Assembly (NCBI GenBank): GCA_002007745.1
Contig: CP019882.1
Coordinates: 5,704,001-5,768,000 of the forward strand
Direction: 5' to 3'
DNA length: 64,000 bases
Source of the DNA: Mycolicibacterium litorale
Lineage (GTDB): Bacteria > Actinomycetota > Actinomycetes > Mycobacteriales > Mycobacteriaceae
Shown piece after piece: positions 1 to 14,180 of the stretch. Position numbers and translations under genes: made by a program. The notes under the pieces are model-generated. The model was not told where the DNA came from. It saw nothing but the letters and a program-made list of their open reading frames with translations, and did not search any database. Each line of letters starts with the position of its first letter. Position 1 is the stretch's first letter.

Positions 1-787
<787 letters not shown>

Positions 788-903
788 TTATTTCCATCCT
801 TTTTTGGGTGCCGCACCGCATGCTTTCCAAGCAGCCGTGCCCTGGTAGTCAACCACATGTGGTGTGATCGTTCCTCTTCTGAGACCTCGCCGTGACCCCC
901 TCA

Positions 904-1935
<1,032 letters not shown>

Positions 1936-2100
1936 TCATCCGTTCCGCGGCATGGCTTCACCGCTGTCAACCGACATTGGTCTTTCAGGGTCCTGCCAAG
2001 CGCTCCCACACACTTGACCTGTGTATCGCCGCGAACTGACCGCAGCGTTACCGGCCGGCGCCCAGCTAGCTAACACTCGCTCGAGCGGCTAGCCCCACAG

Positions 2101-4112
2101 TCAGGGCCCCGTGGCCGGTAAGCCAGTGTACGGGGTGCCCGGCAGGGCCGGTTCGTCGAGCATGCAGCGCTGCAGCTCGTACTGGGGCACCCGATCGATC
2201 CGATAGCGGGTGAACGTCAAGGAGTGCAGCACATTTGACAGGAACCGCCGGATGCCCAACGGCTGCCGGATCGAGTTCAGCATGGCCTCGGTCTCGGGGC
2301 AGGTCAGTGCCACCCCGGCCTCCTTGATCCACCCCTCGTCGAGGTAGGGCGGCACCCACGGGTGCTCCTTGAGCCAAGGCCCCTCGGCAACAGCCCAGTC
2401 CGGGAAGAGGTTCTTGTCGTGGCCGATGCGGGCGTCCTCCAGGCGAGCGGTATGCGCCGCGAGCGGATTCGCGAGCCCGATCTGGTCGATGACCCTGGTA
2501 TTGAGTCCGACGTTCATGCCCAGCATGCCGAGGTTCGTGAAAAAGACTGTGTGAGGAGCGATTTCGCGTCGCCAGGTATCCATGGACACACCCGGCGGCG
2601 GCGGTGGCGGCGGGTAGGCCGGCACCACATCCCACTGGTCGTAGTTACCCGAGGGCAACAGCAGCGCCCCGTCGGGGGTGTTGTTGATGGCGGTCAGCAC
2701 CGCGCGCATCCGCGGGTAGTCCAGATAGTCGGCGGCGGTCAGCGGATGCGCATGACCGGTGGCCTGCGAGTAGAACCGCCGCTCGTCGACGATGCCGGAG
2801 TAGGTGACCCGGGTGGCGTCGGCACCCATGCCGGGCGAATTCGCCGCCCACAGTGACCATCCGGCCACCGCCAGCCACAGCACTGCCGACGCACCGGCGA
2901 GCAGGTGGGCCCGGTCGCGGGACCGGAGGGGACCGTCGGGTAGGACGAGGGGAACGACCGCCACCGGCGCCAACAGGCAGAACACCGGCGTCAGCAAAAC
3001 CCTGCCGTGCATGAAGTCGCCGCCCTGACGGATCCAGTACAGAGCCTGGATCAGCCCGCTGACGACGATGAAGACGACGACGGCTCGTGGGCTCTGCAGT
3101 CGGCGGGCCAGCCGCTCACGGCCACCGGCCGCCTCGCCGCCGACCGACGCCGGGACGCGCACCGCCGCCGCCACCACCGCGCCGAGGGCGATCAGCAGCA
3201 CCACCGGAATCCACAAAGCATAGGGCGCATTGAAATTCGCCAGATAGATCAGACCTTGCCCCCACTTGTCGCCGGAGGCGTCCTTGGCCAGTGCGGTCTG
3301 CGGGAACAACAACCCGTAATAGCCCATCCGGAAGATCTGGTAGCCCACCGGCAGCAGCCCGCCGGCGGCCACGATGAGCAGTCGGCCGGCCCAGCCGCGG
3401 GCGGCGATCAGCATCATCACCAGGGCCAGCCCACCGATCAGGGCGAGTTCCGGGCGGACCAGCACGCTCAGACCGGCGACGAACGCCAGCGCCGCGGTGA
3501 ACGCCGGCCCCCGCGCCCGGTCCGCGGCGCCTGTGACCACACCACCATCAGCCACCACAGCAAGCCCAGCCAGGCCATCACCAAGCCGTTCTCCAAGCCC
3601 GACGTGGCGAAGTCGCGGGCCGGCGGAATCGCGACGTACACCAACGCCCCGGCCGGCAGCAGCAACGCGCGGCGCCCGCGCAGGCTCGGCGCATACAACC
3701 GGCCGGCGCCCAGCATCACCATCACCATTCCGGCGACCGACAAGGTCAGCGCGAGCGTCAGCGCCACGTACTCCAGGCGCACCGGCCCGCCGACCAGCCC
3801 GCCGAAGTACACCAGGTAGGTCCACAGCGTGGAGGTGTTGGACTCGACTCGTTCCCCGGCGTTGAAGACCGGCCCGTTGCCGGCCAGTAGGTTGCGCACC
3901 GTACGCAACACGATCAGCCCGTCGTCGGCGATCCAGCGACGCTGCCAGGCGCCCCAGCCGAACAGGACCGCGACCACCACGACGCTCAACCACAGGCTGA
4001 CGCGGGCCAGCGGACGATACGGGAAGGCTGGTGTCCACAGCGCGCTGCCCCCTTCGGGTTTCACCCCGTCGGGTCCACGAGTCAGCAGCTCAACTGAAGA
4101 CGATCGCTGCAA
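2101..4112 (-). CDS. aftB: Arabinofuranosyltransferase AftB, frame broken by a probable 1-base deletion
   Basis: Membrane GT-C enzyme that adds the terminal beta-1,2-arabinofuranose of arabinogalactan and LAM from decaprenyl-phospho-arabinose. The N-terminal part (ATG 4112, 23 bp inside ubiA) reads WLSVVVVAVLFGW, then RRWIADDGLIVL with the DD expected in the first periplasmic loop, and continues to about 3520. The remainder (RPELALIGGLALVMML through WIRQGGDFMHGR and the soluble domain to 2101) is in another frame. Restoring one C in the run 3511-3515 joins them as APRTGRGGPAFTAALAF and gives about 670 aa. The gene is normally essential, so a sequence error is more likely than a true null. It forms one operon with ubiA, the phosphatase gene, glfT2 and glf. 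Confidence 0.88.
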
Positions 4113-5004
4113 CGACTGTTCCGATCAACGCCAACGCCAGCAGCTGCAGCACCCGGTCACGCAACGCGATCTCTTCGGGTTCCCCGGCCAGACCGCCGTC
4201 GACATCGACGGCGTAGCGCAGGATCGCGATGGTGAACGGCACGATCGACACCGCCCACCAGGAGCCGGTGCTGCCGTCGCGCTCGAAAGCGAACAGGCCG
4301 TAGGACAACACAACTGCCGTCGCCGACAACGTCCAGACGAAACGCAGGTAGGTCGAGGTGTAACTTTCCAGCGACTTGCGAATCTTGGCCCCGGTGCGCT
4401 CGGCGAGCTGCAGTTCGGCATATCTCTTGCCGGCCGCCATGAACAACGATCCGAATGCCATCACCAGCAGGAACCACTGGGACAACGGAATGCCGGCGGC
4501 CACGCCGCCGGCGATGGCGCGAATCAGGAATCCCGAGGACACGATGCAAATGTCCAACACCGCTTGATGTTTGAGGCCAAAACAGTACGCCAGTTGCATG
4601 GCGATGTAGATCGCCATCACCAGTGCCAGTTGGGGGGTGAGCCACCACGAGATTGCCAGCGAGGCGACACCGAGGACGATTGCGATTCCGTAGGCCAGCC
4701 CGACGGGCAGCACACCGGCGGCGATCGGGCGGAACCGCTTGGTGGGGTGGGCTCGATCGGCTTCCACGTCTCGGGCGTCGTTGACGAGGTAGATCGACGA
4801 GGCGGCAAGGCAGAACACGACGAAGGCGATCGAGACCTTGAACAGCACGTCGCCGTAGTCGTAGTGCATGTCACGGCCCAGCGCTGCCAGCGGAGCGGCG
4901 AGCACCAGGAGGTTCTTCACCCACTGGCGTGGCCGGATGGCCTTGATGACGGCGCTGGCCAAGTTGCTCGGCGGCCCGACGACAGTCCGCGCTTCCTCAC
5001 TCAC
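4090..5004 (-). CDS. ubiA: Decaprenyl-phosphate phosphoribosyltransferase (DPPR synthase)
   Basis: UbiA-superfamily membrane prenyltransferase, 304 aa, making 5-phosphoribosyl-1-phosphodecaprenol, first lipid-linked step toward decaprenyl-phospho-arabinose. The Asp-rich metal site NDARDVEADRAHPTKRFRP follows the second hydrophobic segment. The expected second motif around YAVDVDGGLAGEPEE lies near the C-terminus. About eight to nine hydrophobic segments are visible. The start overlaps the end of the upstream phosphatase gene by 4 bp (ATGA), and its own end overlaps aftB, so translation is coupled through the block. Homologue of Rv3806c. Confidence 0.95.
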   Translation of the reverse strand: MSEEARTVVGPPSNLASAVIKAIRPRQWVKNLLVLAAPLAALGRDMHYDYGDVLFKVSIAFVVFCLAASSIYLVNDARDVEADRAHPTKRFRPIAAGVLPVGLAYGIAIVLGVASLAISWWLTPQLALVMAIYIAMQLAYCFGLKHQAVLDICIVSSGFLIRAIAGGVAAGIPLSQWFLLVMAFGSLFMAAGKRYAELQLAERTGAKIRKSLESYTSTYLRFVWTLSATAVVLSYGLFAFERDGSTGSWWAVSIVPFTIAILRYAVDVDGGLAGEPEEIALRDRVLQLLALALIGTVVAAIVFS

Positions 5005-5549
5005 TGACGCGTCTCCTTCTGCGGTGAGGCGAAATGGGCGACCGTCTTCGCGACGGCGGCGCCGACAGCCGTCCCGGCCAGCACGTCGGTCGGATAGTGC
5101 ACGCCGAGTACCAGCCGCGACACGGCCATCGCAGGTATCACCACCAGGGGCAGCGGCGAACGAGTGGCCCGGCTGAGCAGCATAGCCGCGGCGGTTGTGG
5201 AGGTGGCGTGCGCGGAGGGAAAACTCAGCGAACTGGGGGTGTCCACGTTGACCGCGACGGCTGGGTGGTTGGGCCGCTGACGGCGCACCACCAGCTTGAT
5301 CGCGATGGCGGCGGCGTGCGCCAGCACCGCGCCGACGCCGACCAGCACCCAGTCGCGGCGGCGCTTGCGGAAGGCCAGTGCGCCGAGGGCCGACAGCGCC
5401 ACCCAGCCTTGAGCGTGCTCACCGAAGTGCGACATCGCCCTGGCGACCCCGATGACCTCGGGCGTGCCCACCGTGGACTGGACGGCGACCAATGCGGCGA
5501 CCTCACCGCTGGCCGGTGCAACCGGCTGGGGGTGTTGCGCGGAACTCCG

Positions 5550-5557
<8 letters not shown>
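5001..5557 (-). CDS. PAP2-type phosphatase (Rv3807c homologue), N-terminal frameshift
   Basis: Small membrane phosphatase of the PAP2 superfamily, proposed to dephosphorylate the DPPR product in decaprenyl-phospho-ribose synthesis. PAP2 motifs are intact: KLVVRRQRP, PSAHATST and SRLVLGVHYPTD. The long open frame begins only at TTG 5492, but the frame continues upstream as ASGEVAALVAVQ without a start. In another frame ATG 5557 (overlapping the glfT2 stop by 8 bp) gives MPDGVPRNTP. Adding one base to the G5 run 5528-5532 joins the two as MPDGVPRNTPQPVAPASGE, about 185 aa. I therefore take ATG 5557 as the true start and the break as a sequence error. Confidence 0.82.
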
Positions 5558-8939
<3,382 letters not shown>

Positions 8940-9884
8940 GTGCCGAACCGACGTCGACGCAAGCTCTCGACAGCCATGAGCGCAGTCGCCGCCTTGGCCG
9001 TCACAAGTCCAATTGCCGCTATTGGTGTCGCCGAACTGACCGCCACCCCGCAGAAGACGCCCGAGCACCGCGAGTTCGTTCGCGCCGCGGTGGTGACCGA
9101 CCTGCCCAACGAACTGATGTCCGCACTCCAGCAGGGCCTGTCGCAGTTCGGGATCAACCTGCCGCCGCTGCCGACCGGGCTGAGTCCCGCGGGCGCCCAG
9201 CCCATCCAGGCCGGGCCGACGCTGACCACGCCGTCGCTCACCACACCGGGGCTGACCACTCCCGGATTGACTACGCCAGGTCTGACCACGCCCGGTCTGA
9301 CCACACCGTCGCTGACCACGCCCAGCCTGACCACACCGTCGCTGACCACCCCGGGGTTGACCACGCCGAGCCTGACCACACCCGGCCTGACCACACCCAG
9401 TGTCAGCACCCCGGGCCTGACCACGCCCAGCCTGACCGCGCCCGGTCTGACCACCCCGAGTCTGACGACCCCGGGAGCCACGGTGCCGCCGGCCTCGGCC
9501 TCGCTGACCGATCCGGGGCTGACCAACCCGGCGCTCACCAATCCCCAGGTGGGTTTGGGTACGCCGTCGTTGACCAATCCCGGGTTGACCAGCCCGTCGG
9601 CCACTGGACTCGGACTGCCCAACGAGCAGCCGATCAGCGCGCCGCTCGGCCCGGTCAACGGGACCTACCCGATCCTCGGTGGTGACCCCGGCCTCGGCCT
9701 CGGCACCCCCGCCCCGGCCGCCTCGGGCGGCCTCATCAGCGACCTGAGCAGCGCCGCCAACCAGCTTGGCGTGGGTCAAGCGATCGACCTGCTCAAGGGT
9801 GTAGTCATGCCGTCGATCACCCAGGCGATTCAAGGCGCCTCGACGGCGGCAGCCGCGGCTCCCGCGGCAGCCCCGGCGGGTTAA
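8940..9884 (+). CDS. pirG: Exported repetitive protein Erp
   Basis: Mycobacterium-specific secreted, surface-associated protein needed for envelope integrity. I start at GTG 8940 (protein VPNRRRRKLSTAMSAV), six nt after AGGAG; the open frame extends upstream to 8853 but only this start matches the family. Residues 1-25 form a signal sequence, followed by the conserved TDLPNELMSALQQGLSQFG. The middle is about 17 tandem five-residue units of the type LTTPG/LTTPS, where M. tuberculosis has mostly LTSPG. The C-terminal domain contains NGTYPILGGDPG and LGVGQAIDLLKGVVMPSI. Predicted mature product about 290 aa. It has no hydrophobic C-terminal tail after the Ala-rich end. Confidence 0.95.
   Translation: MPNRRRRKLSTAMSAVAALAVTSPIAAIGVAELTATPQKTPEHREFVRAAVVTDLPNELMSALQQGLSQFGINLPPLPTGLSPAGAQPIQAGPTLTTPSLTTPGLTTPGLTTPGLTTPGLTTPSLTTPSLTTPSLTTPGLTTPSLTTPGLTTPSVSTPGLTTPSLTAPGLTTPSLTTPGATVPPASASLTDPGLTNPALTNPQVGLGTPSLTNPGLTSPSATGLGLPNEQPISAPLGPVNGTYPILGGDPGLGLGTPAPAASGGLISDLSSAANQLGVGQAIDLLKGVVMPSITQAIQGASTAAAAAPAAAPAG
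9221..9474 (+). repeat. Erp pentapeptide-coding tandem repeat
   Basis: About 17 imperfect 15-bp units coding Leu-Thr-Thr-Pro-Gly/Ser, with a few substituted copies (SVSTP, LTAPG). Synonymous variation between units is high, so the array is old or under protein-level selection. Copy number and unit sequence vary between mycobacterial species in this gene. Confidence 0.9.
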
Positions 9885-9900
9885 AGAAGACCTGCGTCGG

Positions 9901-9966
9901 AACGGCACCGCAGGGTGGGTCAGGCCGCTTGGTCATAGAACCCGGAGAGGCCCCTGCGGTGCCGTT
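9901..9966. terminator. 15-bp perfect inverted repeat downstream of erp
   Basis: AACGGCACCGCAGGG at 9901-9915 is repeated inverted as CCCTGCGGTGCCGTT at 9952-9966, with a 36-nt loop that can pair further (GGGT with ACCC). It begins 16 bp after the erp stop. There is no U tract after it, so it could be a non-canonical terminator or an mRNA 3' stabiliser; the role is inferred. Confidence 0.55.
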
Positions 9967-10045
9967 GCAGGCTCAATTATCACTTTCTTCACACTGGCCC
10001 GTGTCGAAACACTTGCATCAGTAGGCACATACGTAACATCGCTGT

Positions 10046-11686
10046 GTGCCGTCCCGCCGACCCGCGCCGACGATCCTGTTGACCGCTATCGCGGCGACGG
10101 TCGTGATCTTGCCGTGGGCGATCACCGGCGTACCCGGCTCCGAACCGAAGGACGCCCCCAGCGCCGCCGACACCGTGTTGTCCCAGCAGCCGCTGACCGG
10201 GATCGGCGGCGGGGTGACCGTTCGCGAGATCACCCAGTCCACCCCGTTCTCGATGGTGGCACTCACCGGCACCGACCTGACCGGCACCACGGCGCGGGTA
10301 CGCGCCAAGCGAGCGGACGGCTCGTGGGGCCCCTGGTACAAAGCCGAGACGTTGGAGTCGAACTCCGACGACTCCCAGCACGGCGGGCCGCGCGGCACCG
10401 ACCCGGTGTTCGTCGGAACCACCACCGATGTCCAGATCGCGGTCACCCGCCCGCCCGGCGCACCGGTCACCACCGCCCCGCCGGAGACCGGACTCGACGC
10501 CGGGAAAGAACTCGGCTACGTCCCCGCGACCGCCGAACAGCCCTTCGCGCAGAACATCTCGGCGGTGCTGATCACCCCACCCAAAGCCCCCGTAGACGCG
10601 CAGTGGACACCCCCGACCGCCATCCTCGGCCCGGGGCAGCCACCCAATATCATCAGTCGCGCCCAATGGGGCGCCGACGATCACATGAGGTGCGGAAACA
10701 CCGAGTACGGCAACGGGATTCGCGCGGCCGTGGTGCACCACACCGCAGGCAGCAACGACTACGCGCCGCAGGACTCCGCCGAGATCGTCCGGTCCATCTA
10801 CGCCTACCACACCCGCACCCTGGGCTGGTGCGACATCGCCTACAACGCACTGGTAGACAAATACGGTCAGGTGTTCGAAGGACGCGCGGGCGGCATCACC
10901 AAGGACGTACTCGGTTCCCACACCGGCGGATTCAACCGCGACGTATGGGGTGTGTCGATGATCGGCGACTTCGAGGACGTGCCGCCCACCGACATCCTGG
11001 TCCGCACCGTCGGGCGGCTGCTCGGCTGGCGGCTCGGACTCGACCACGTCAATCCACTGGGCACGGTCAACCTGACCTCGGCCGGCGGCAACTACACGTT
11101 CTTCCCGGCCGGCGCCACACCGACCCTGCCGACGATCTTCGCTCACCGCGACGTCGGCAATACCGCCTGCCCGGGCAATGCCGGATATGCCGCGCTCAAC
11201 CAGATCCGGGACATCGCAGCACGATTCAACCGGCCGCCGGATCTGGTCGACGGACTTCGGGGTGGGGCCATCTTCGCCAAGTGGGAAGCCATGGGCGGCA
11301 AGGACGGGCCGCTCGGAGCGCCGACGTCACCGGAGGCGTCCGCCGACGGCGACGCCCGCTACGTCACCTTCGAACACGGCGCCATCTACTGGTCACCGGC
11401 CAGTGACGCGCAACCGTTGACCGGGGCGATCTACGAGGCGTGGGCATCGTTGGGCTACGAGCGCGGCGCACTGGGCCTGCCGACCAGCGGTGAGATCTCC
11501 GAACCCGAGTGGATCGTGCAGAACTTCCAGCACGGGACGCTGAATTTCGACCGGCAGACCCACAACGTGTTGCGCGTCGTCGACGGACTGACCCTGGTGA
11601 TGCCGCCGCCACCCGCCGACGGCCCGCCGGTTCAGCTCGAAAGGTTCAGCCGGGTCGAGAGCCCGGTCCTGGAGCCGGCCAGTTAG
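10046..11686 (+). CDS. Secreted N-acetylmuramoyl-L-alanine amidase with PGRP and LGFP repeats (Rv3811 homologue)
   Basis: Exported peptidoglycan amidase of 546 aa. GTG 10046 begins a short signal sequence (TILLTAIAATVVILPWAI). The amidase_2/PGRP domain spans about residues 205-400: ISRAQWGADDHMRC, zinc ligands in VVHHTAGSNDY and FAHRDVGNTACPGNAG, and the Tyr-containing YNALVDKYGQVFEGR. After it come LGFP-type repeats (KWEAMGGKDGPLGAPTS, AWASLGYERGALGLPTS), modules thought to hold proteins at the arabinogalactan-peptidoglycan layer. It follows erp on the same strand, but the inverted repeat and gap suggest its own promoter. Confidence 0.92.
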   Translation: MPSRRPAPTILLTAIAATVVILPWAITGVPGSEPKDAPSAADTVLSQQPLTGIGGGVTVREITQSTPFSMVALTGTDLTGTTARVRAKRADGSWGPWYKAETLESNSDDSQHGGPRGTDPVFVGTTTDVQIAVTRPPGAPVTTAPPETGLDAGKELGYVPATAEQPFAQNISAVLITPPKAPVDAQWTPPTAILGPGQPPNIISRAQWGADDHMRCGNTEYGNGIRAAVVHHTAGSNDYAPQDSAEIVRSIYAYHTRTLGWCDIAYNALVDKYGQVFEGRAGGITKDVLGSHTGGFNRDVWGVSMIGDFEDVPPTDILVRTVGRLLGWRLGLDHVNPLGTVNLTSAGGNYTFFPAGATPTLPTIFAHRDVGNTACPGNAGYAALNQIRDIAARFNRPPDLVDGLRGGAIFAKWEAMGGKDGPLGAPTSPEASADGDARYVTFEHGAIYWSPASDAQPLTGAIYEAWASLGYERGALGLPTSGEISEPEWIVQNFQHGTLNFDRQTHNVLRVVDGLTLVMPPPPADGPPVQLERFSRVESPVLEPAS

Positions 11687-11687
11687 C

Positions 11688-12500
11688 TCACAACCACCAG
11701 CGCTCGAGCACCCGCGCCAACCCGTCGTCGGTGTTGGGCGCAGTCACCTCGTTGGCCGCGGCGATCGCCTCCGGATGGGCATTACCCATCGCCACGCCGT
11801 GGCCGGCCCAACGCAGCATGGACACGTCGTTGGGCATGTCGCCGAAGGTGACGACGTCCTCGGCGGTGATCTCCAGCGGCCGAGCCACTTCTTCGATGCC
11901 GGTGGCCTTGCTGGTGCCGATCGGGTTGATCTCGATCAGGCCGTTGTTGGTGGAGTAGGTGATGTCCCCCTCCAGACCGATGTGCTTGGCCAGGATCGCG
12001 GCCATGTCGGAACTGCGGGCACCGGCCTTACGGATCAGCAGCTTCACCGCGGGGGCGCTGAGCAGGTCCTCGATCGACACCTCGGTGTTGTCCGGGTTCA
12101 GCCAGGCATGCTCGTAGCCCGGCGAGCTGACGAACTGTGGGGTGGCCGAGTCGTGCGCGCTTCGCCCGACGCGTTCCACCGCCAGGCCGGCGCCGGGGAT
12201 CACCCGGGTGGCGATCTCGGCGAGTTCGGTGAGCACATCCACCGAGAGGGTCCGCGCCGAGATGATGCGGTCCTGCTCGGGGTCGTAGATCACCGCCCCA
12301 TTGGCACACACCGCCATCGGCGCGAAGCCGAGCGCCTCGACCACCGGCGGCACCCACCGCGGCGGGCGGCCCGTCGCCAACACGAACCGGACGCCCGCGG
12401 CCACCGCGGCCTGTACCGCCTCCCGGGTCCGCGGGGTGACGCGCTCGTCGTCGTCGAGCAGCGTGCCGTCCACATCGGTGGCGATCAGCAAGGGCAACAT
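11688..12500 (-). CDS. HAD-superfamily Cof-type phosphatase (Rv3813c homologue)
   Basis: Cytosolic hydrolase of 270 aa in the Cof/IIB branch of the HAD superfamily, probably a sugar-phosphate or nucleotide phosphatase. Motif I is ATDVDGTLLDDDE, motif II ATGRPPRW, the Lys motif lies near NPIGTSKATGIEEV, and motif IV is TFGDMPNDVSML with AMGNAHPE after it. Substrate cannot be read from sequence. Its ATG shares one base with the stop of the upstream acyltransferase (TGATG), and its end nearly touches the convergent amidase gene with no terminator between. Confidence 0.92.
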   Translation of the reverse strand: MLPLLIATDVDGTLLDDDERVTPRTREAVQAAVAAGVRFVLATGRPPRWVPPVVEALGFAPMAVCANGAVIYDPEQDRIISARTLSVDVLTELAEIATRVIPGAGLAVERVGRSAHDSATPQFVSSPGYEHAWLNPDNTEVSIEDLLSAPAVKLLIRKAGARSSDMAAILAKHIGLEGDITYSTNNGLIEINPIGTSKATGIEEVARPLEITAEDVVTFGDMPNDVSMLRWAGHGVAMGNAHPEAIAAANEVTAPNTDDGLARVLERWWL

Positions 12501-13246
12501 CAGCGGTGCTCCGTGGCGCGGCGCGCACGCTCGGCCAGCTCGGCTTCGTCGAGTTTCTTGGCCTCGTCCAGGGTCGGCGCTCCGCCGCCGAGACTCTGCG
12601 GCACCCAGTATTCGCCAGGCGGGTGCGGATAGGCCAGCTGCACCTCGTGTAACACCCTGCTCATCTGGTTCCTCAGTTCACCGTCGAGTTCAGCCGCGGT
12701 CCCGGCCGGCGACAACGGCTCGCCGAACCGGACGGTGAACGGAAACTTGTTGCGGCCCAACCGCTTCGGATGGTCTTTGGTCCACACCCGATGTGCCCCC
12801 CACACAATGCACGGGATGATCGGGACGCGCGCCTCCAGAGCCATCCGCGCCGCCCCGCTCTTGAAATCCTTGAGGACGAACGCCCGGCTGATGGTGGCCT
12901 CCGGGTAGACGCCGACGAGCTCGCCGGCGCGCAACTGGCGCACCGCCTCGGCATAGGCATGCGCGCCGGCGCGCCGGTCGACCGGGATGGTCCGGGTGCG
13001 CTCGATCAGGAAGCTGACGATCGGCACCTCCTGCATCTCGGCCTTGATCATGAATCGAATGCGCCGCTTGCGCTTGTGGGTGCCCAGCGCAGCGGGCAGA
13101 AAATCGATGTAGCTGGTGTGATTGATCGCGATGACGGCACCACCGTGCGCGGGGATGTTCTCGAGGCCTTCATAGGTGATCCTCGTCCCCGCCGCCCGGA
13201 CCGCGGCCGTGGCGACGATCTCCAGAGTGCGGAAAACGGGCTCCAC
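12500..13246 (-). CDS. PlsC-type 1-acylglycerol-phosphate acyltransferase
   Basis: Membrane-associated acyltransferase of 248 aa, probably acylating a glycerophospholipid intermediate. The HX4D box is INHTSYIDFLP near residue 40; later blocks are RTIPVDRRAG, VYPEATISRAFVLK and VPIIPCIVWGAHRVW. The usual EGTR block reads PEATIS, as in mycobacterial relatives. The C-terminus has YWVPQSLGGGAPTLDEA, shared with the next gene upstream. Second gene of a three-gene operon; M. tuberculosis has three such acyltransferases here (Rv3814c-Rv3816c), this window two. Confidence 0.92.
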   Translation of the reverse strand: MEPVFRTLEIVATAAVRAAGTRITYEGLENIPAHGGAVIAINHTSYIDFLPAALGTHKRKRRIRFMIKAEMQEVPIVSFLIERTRTIPVDRRAGAHAYAEAVRQLRAGELVGVYPEATISRAFVLKDFKSGAARMALEARVPIIPCIVWGAHRVWTKDHPKRLGRNKFPFTVRFGEPLSPAGTAAELDGELRNQMSRVLHEVQLAYPHPPGEYWVPQSLGGGAPTLDEAKKLDEAELAERARRATEHR

Positions 13247-13251
13247 GCCTG

Positions 13252-14027
13252 CTACCCCGGCGATCCCGTCGCGTCCGGGCGTTGCGCCCGCCGGGCCGCC
13301 CGCTCCGCGGCCTCGGCGGCCTCCAGCGCGGCGGCCTCCGCCAATGTCGGTGCTCCGCCGCCCAGCCGGTGTGGCACCCAGAACTCCCCGGCGGGTACGG
13401 GCCGTAGCTGTCCTGCACCTGCTCCAACAGATGCTGCATGCGTGAACGTAACAGGGCGGTCAGCTCGGTGGCCGGCAACGTCGGCGCGATCGGCTCACCC
13501 ACCGCGATGGAGATCGGCACCTTCGGCCGCCACATCTTGCGCGGATGCCCCTTGGTCCAGATCCGCTGAGCCCCCCAGACGATGTGCGGGATGATCGGCA
13601 CATCGGCGGCGATCGCCATCCGCGCGGCACCGGACTTGAACTCCTTGAGCTCGAAACTCCGGCTGATCGTGGCCTCGGGGTAGACGCCGACCAGCTCGCC
13701 GGCCTTGAGCGCCAGACAAGCGGCGTCGAACGAGGCGGCACCGCTATCCCGGTCCACCGGGATGTGCCGCAGGCTGCGCATGATCGGCCCGGTGACCTTG
13801 TGGTCGAAGACCTCCTGCTTGGCCATGAATCGCACCTTGCGGCCGCGGCCCTGCAGGTAGGCCGGCAGGCCGGCGAACGTGAAGTCGAAGTAGCTGGTGT
13901 GGTTGATCGCCACCACCGCCCCGCCGCTGGTGGGCAGGTTCTCCACCCCGGTCACGGTGAACTTCAGTCCCTGTGCCCGCCAGATCAGGCGGGCGAGCTG
14001 GATGACTGTTCCGTAAACCGGTTCCAC
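13252..14027 (-). CDS. PlsC-type acyltransferase paralogue with C-terminal frameshift
   Basis: Paralogue of the downstream acyltransferase, starting MEPVYGTVIQLARL. It shows NHTSYFDFTFAG, RHIPVDRDSG, YPEATISRSFELKEFKSG and the IVWGAQRIW block. After SYGPYP the open frame turns into Arg-rich nonsense and overruns the next gene. Adding one base to the C4 run 13386-13389 restores PPGEFWVPHRLGGGAPTL, matching the paralogue, and ends at a TAG at 13254-13252, five bases before the next ATG. The repaired product is about 258 aa. The catalytic part is unaffected. The break is most simply a sequence error. Confidence 0.85.
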
Positions 14028-14180
14028 AGCGGCCAGCCTAGTGCGGTGCCGGGGCGCTGCGCACCCGCCCGGGGGCGCGGTGATCAGCGCCGACGTCGCG
14101 CGATGCGGCCTGCGGTGCGCTGGCGGTTAAGCTCGTAGCAGGGTGCAGCGACCATGAGAAGACCATTGGAGAGGGGATTC

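Noticed and set aside
3511-3515. Programmed frameshifting in aftB and the other broken genes
   Set aside because: Eight unrelated genes share only a short G/C run; no slippery heptamer plus structure recurs, and homologues are unbroken.
9221-9474. Tandem repeat considered as a CRISPR array
   Set aside because: Units are contiguous 15-bp coding repeats without spacers, in frame within Erp.
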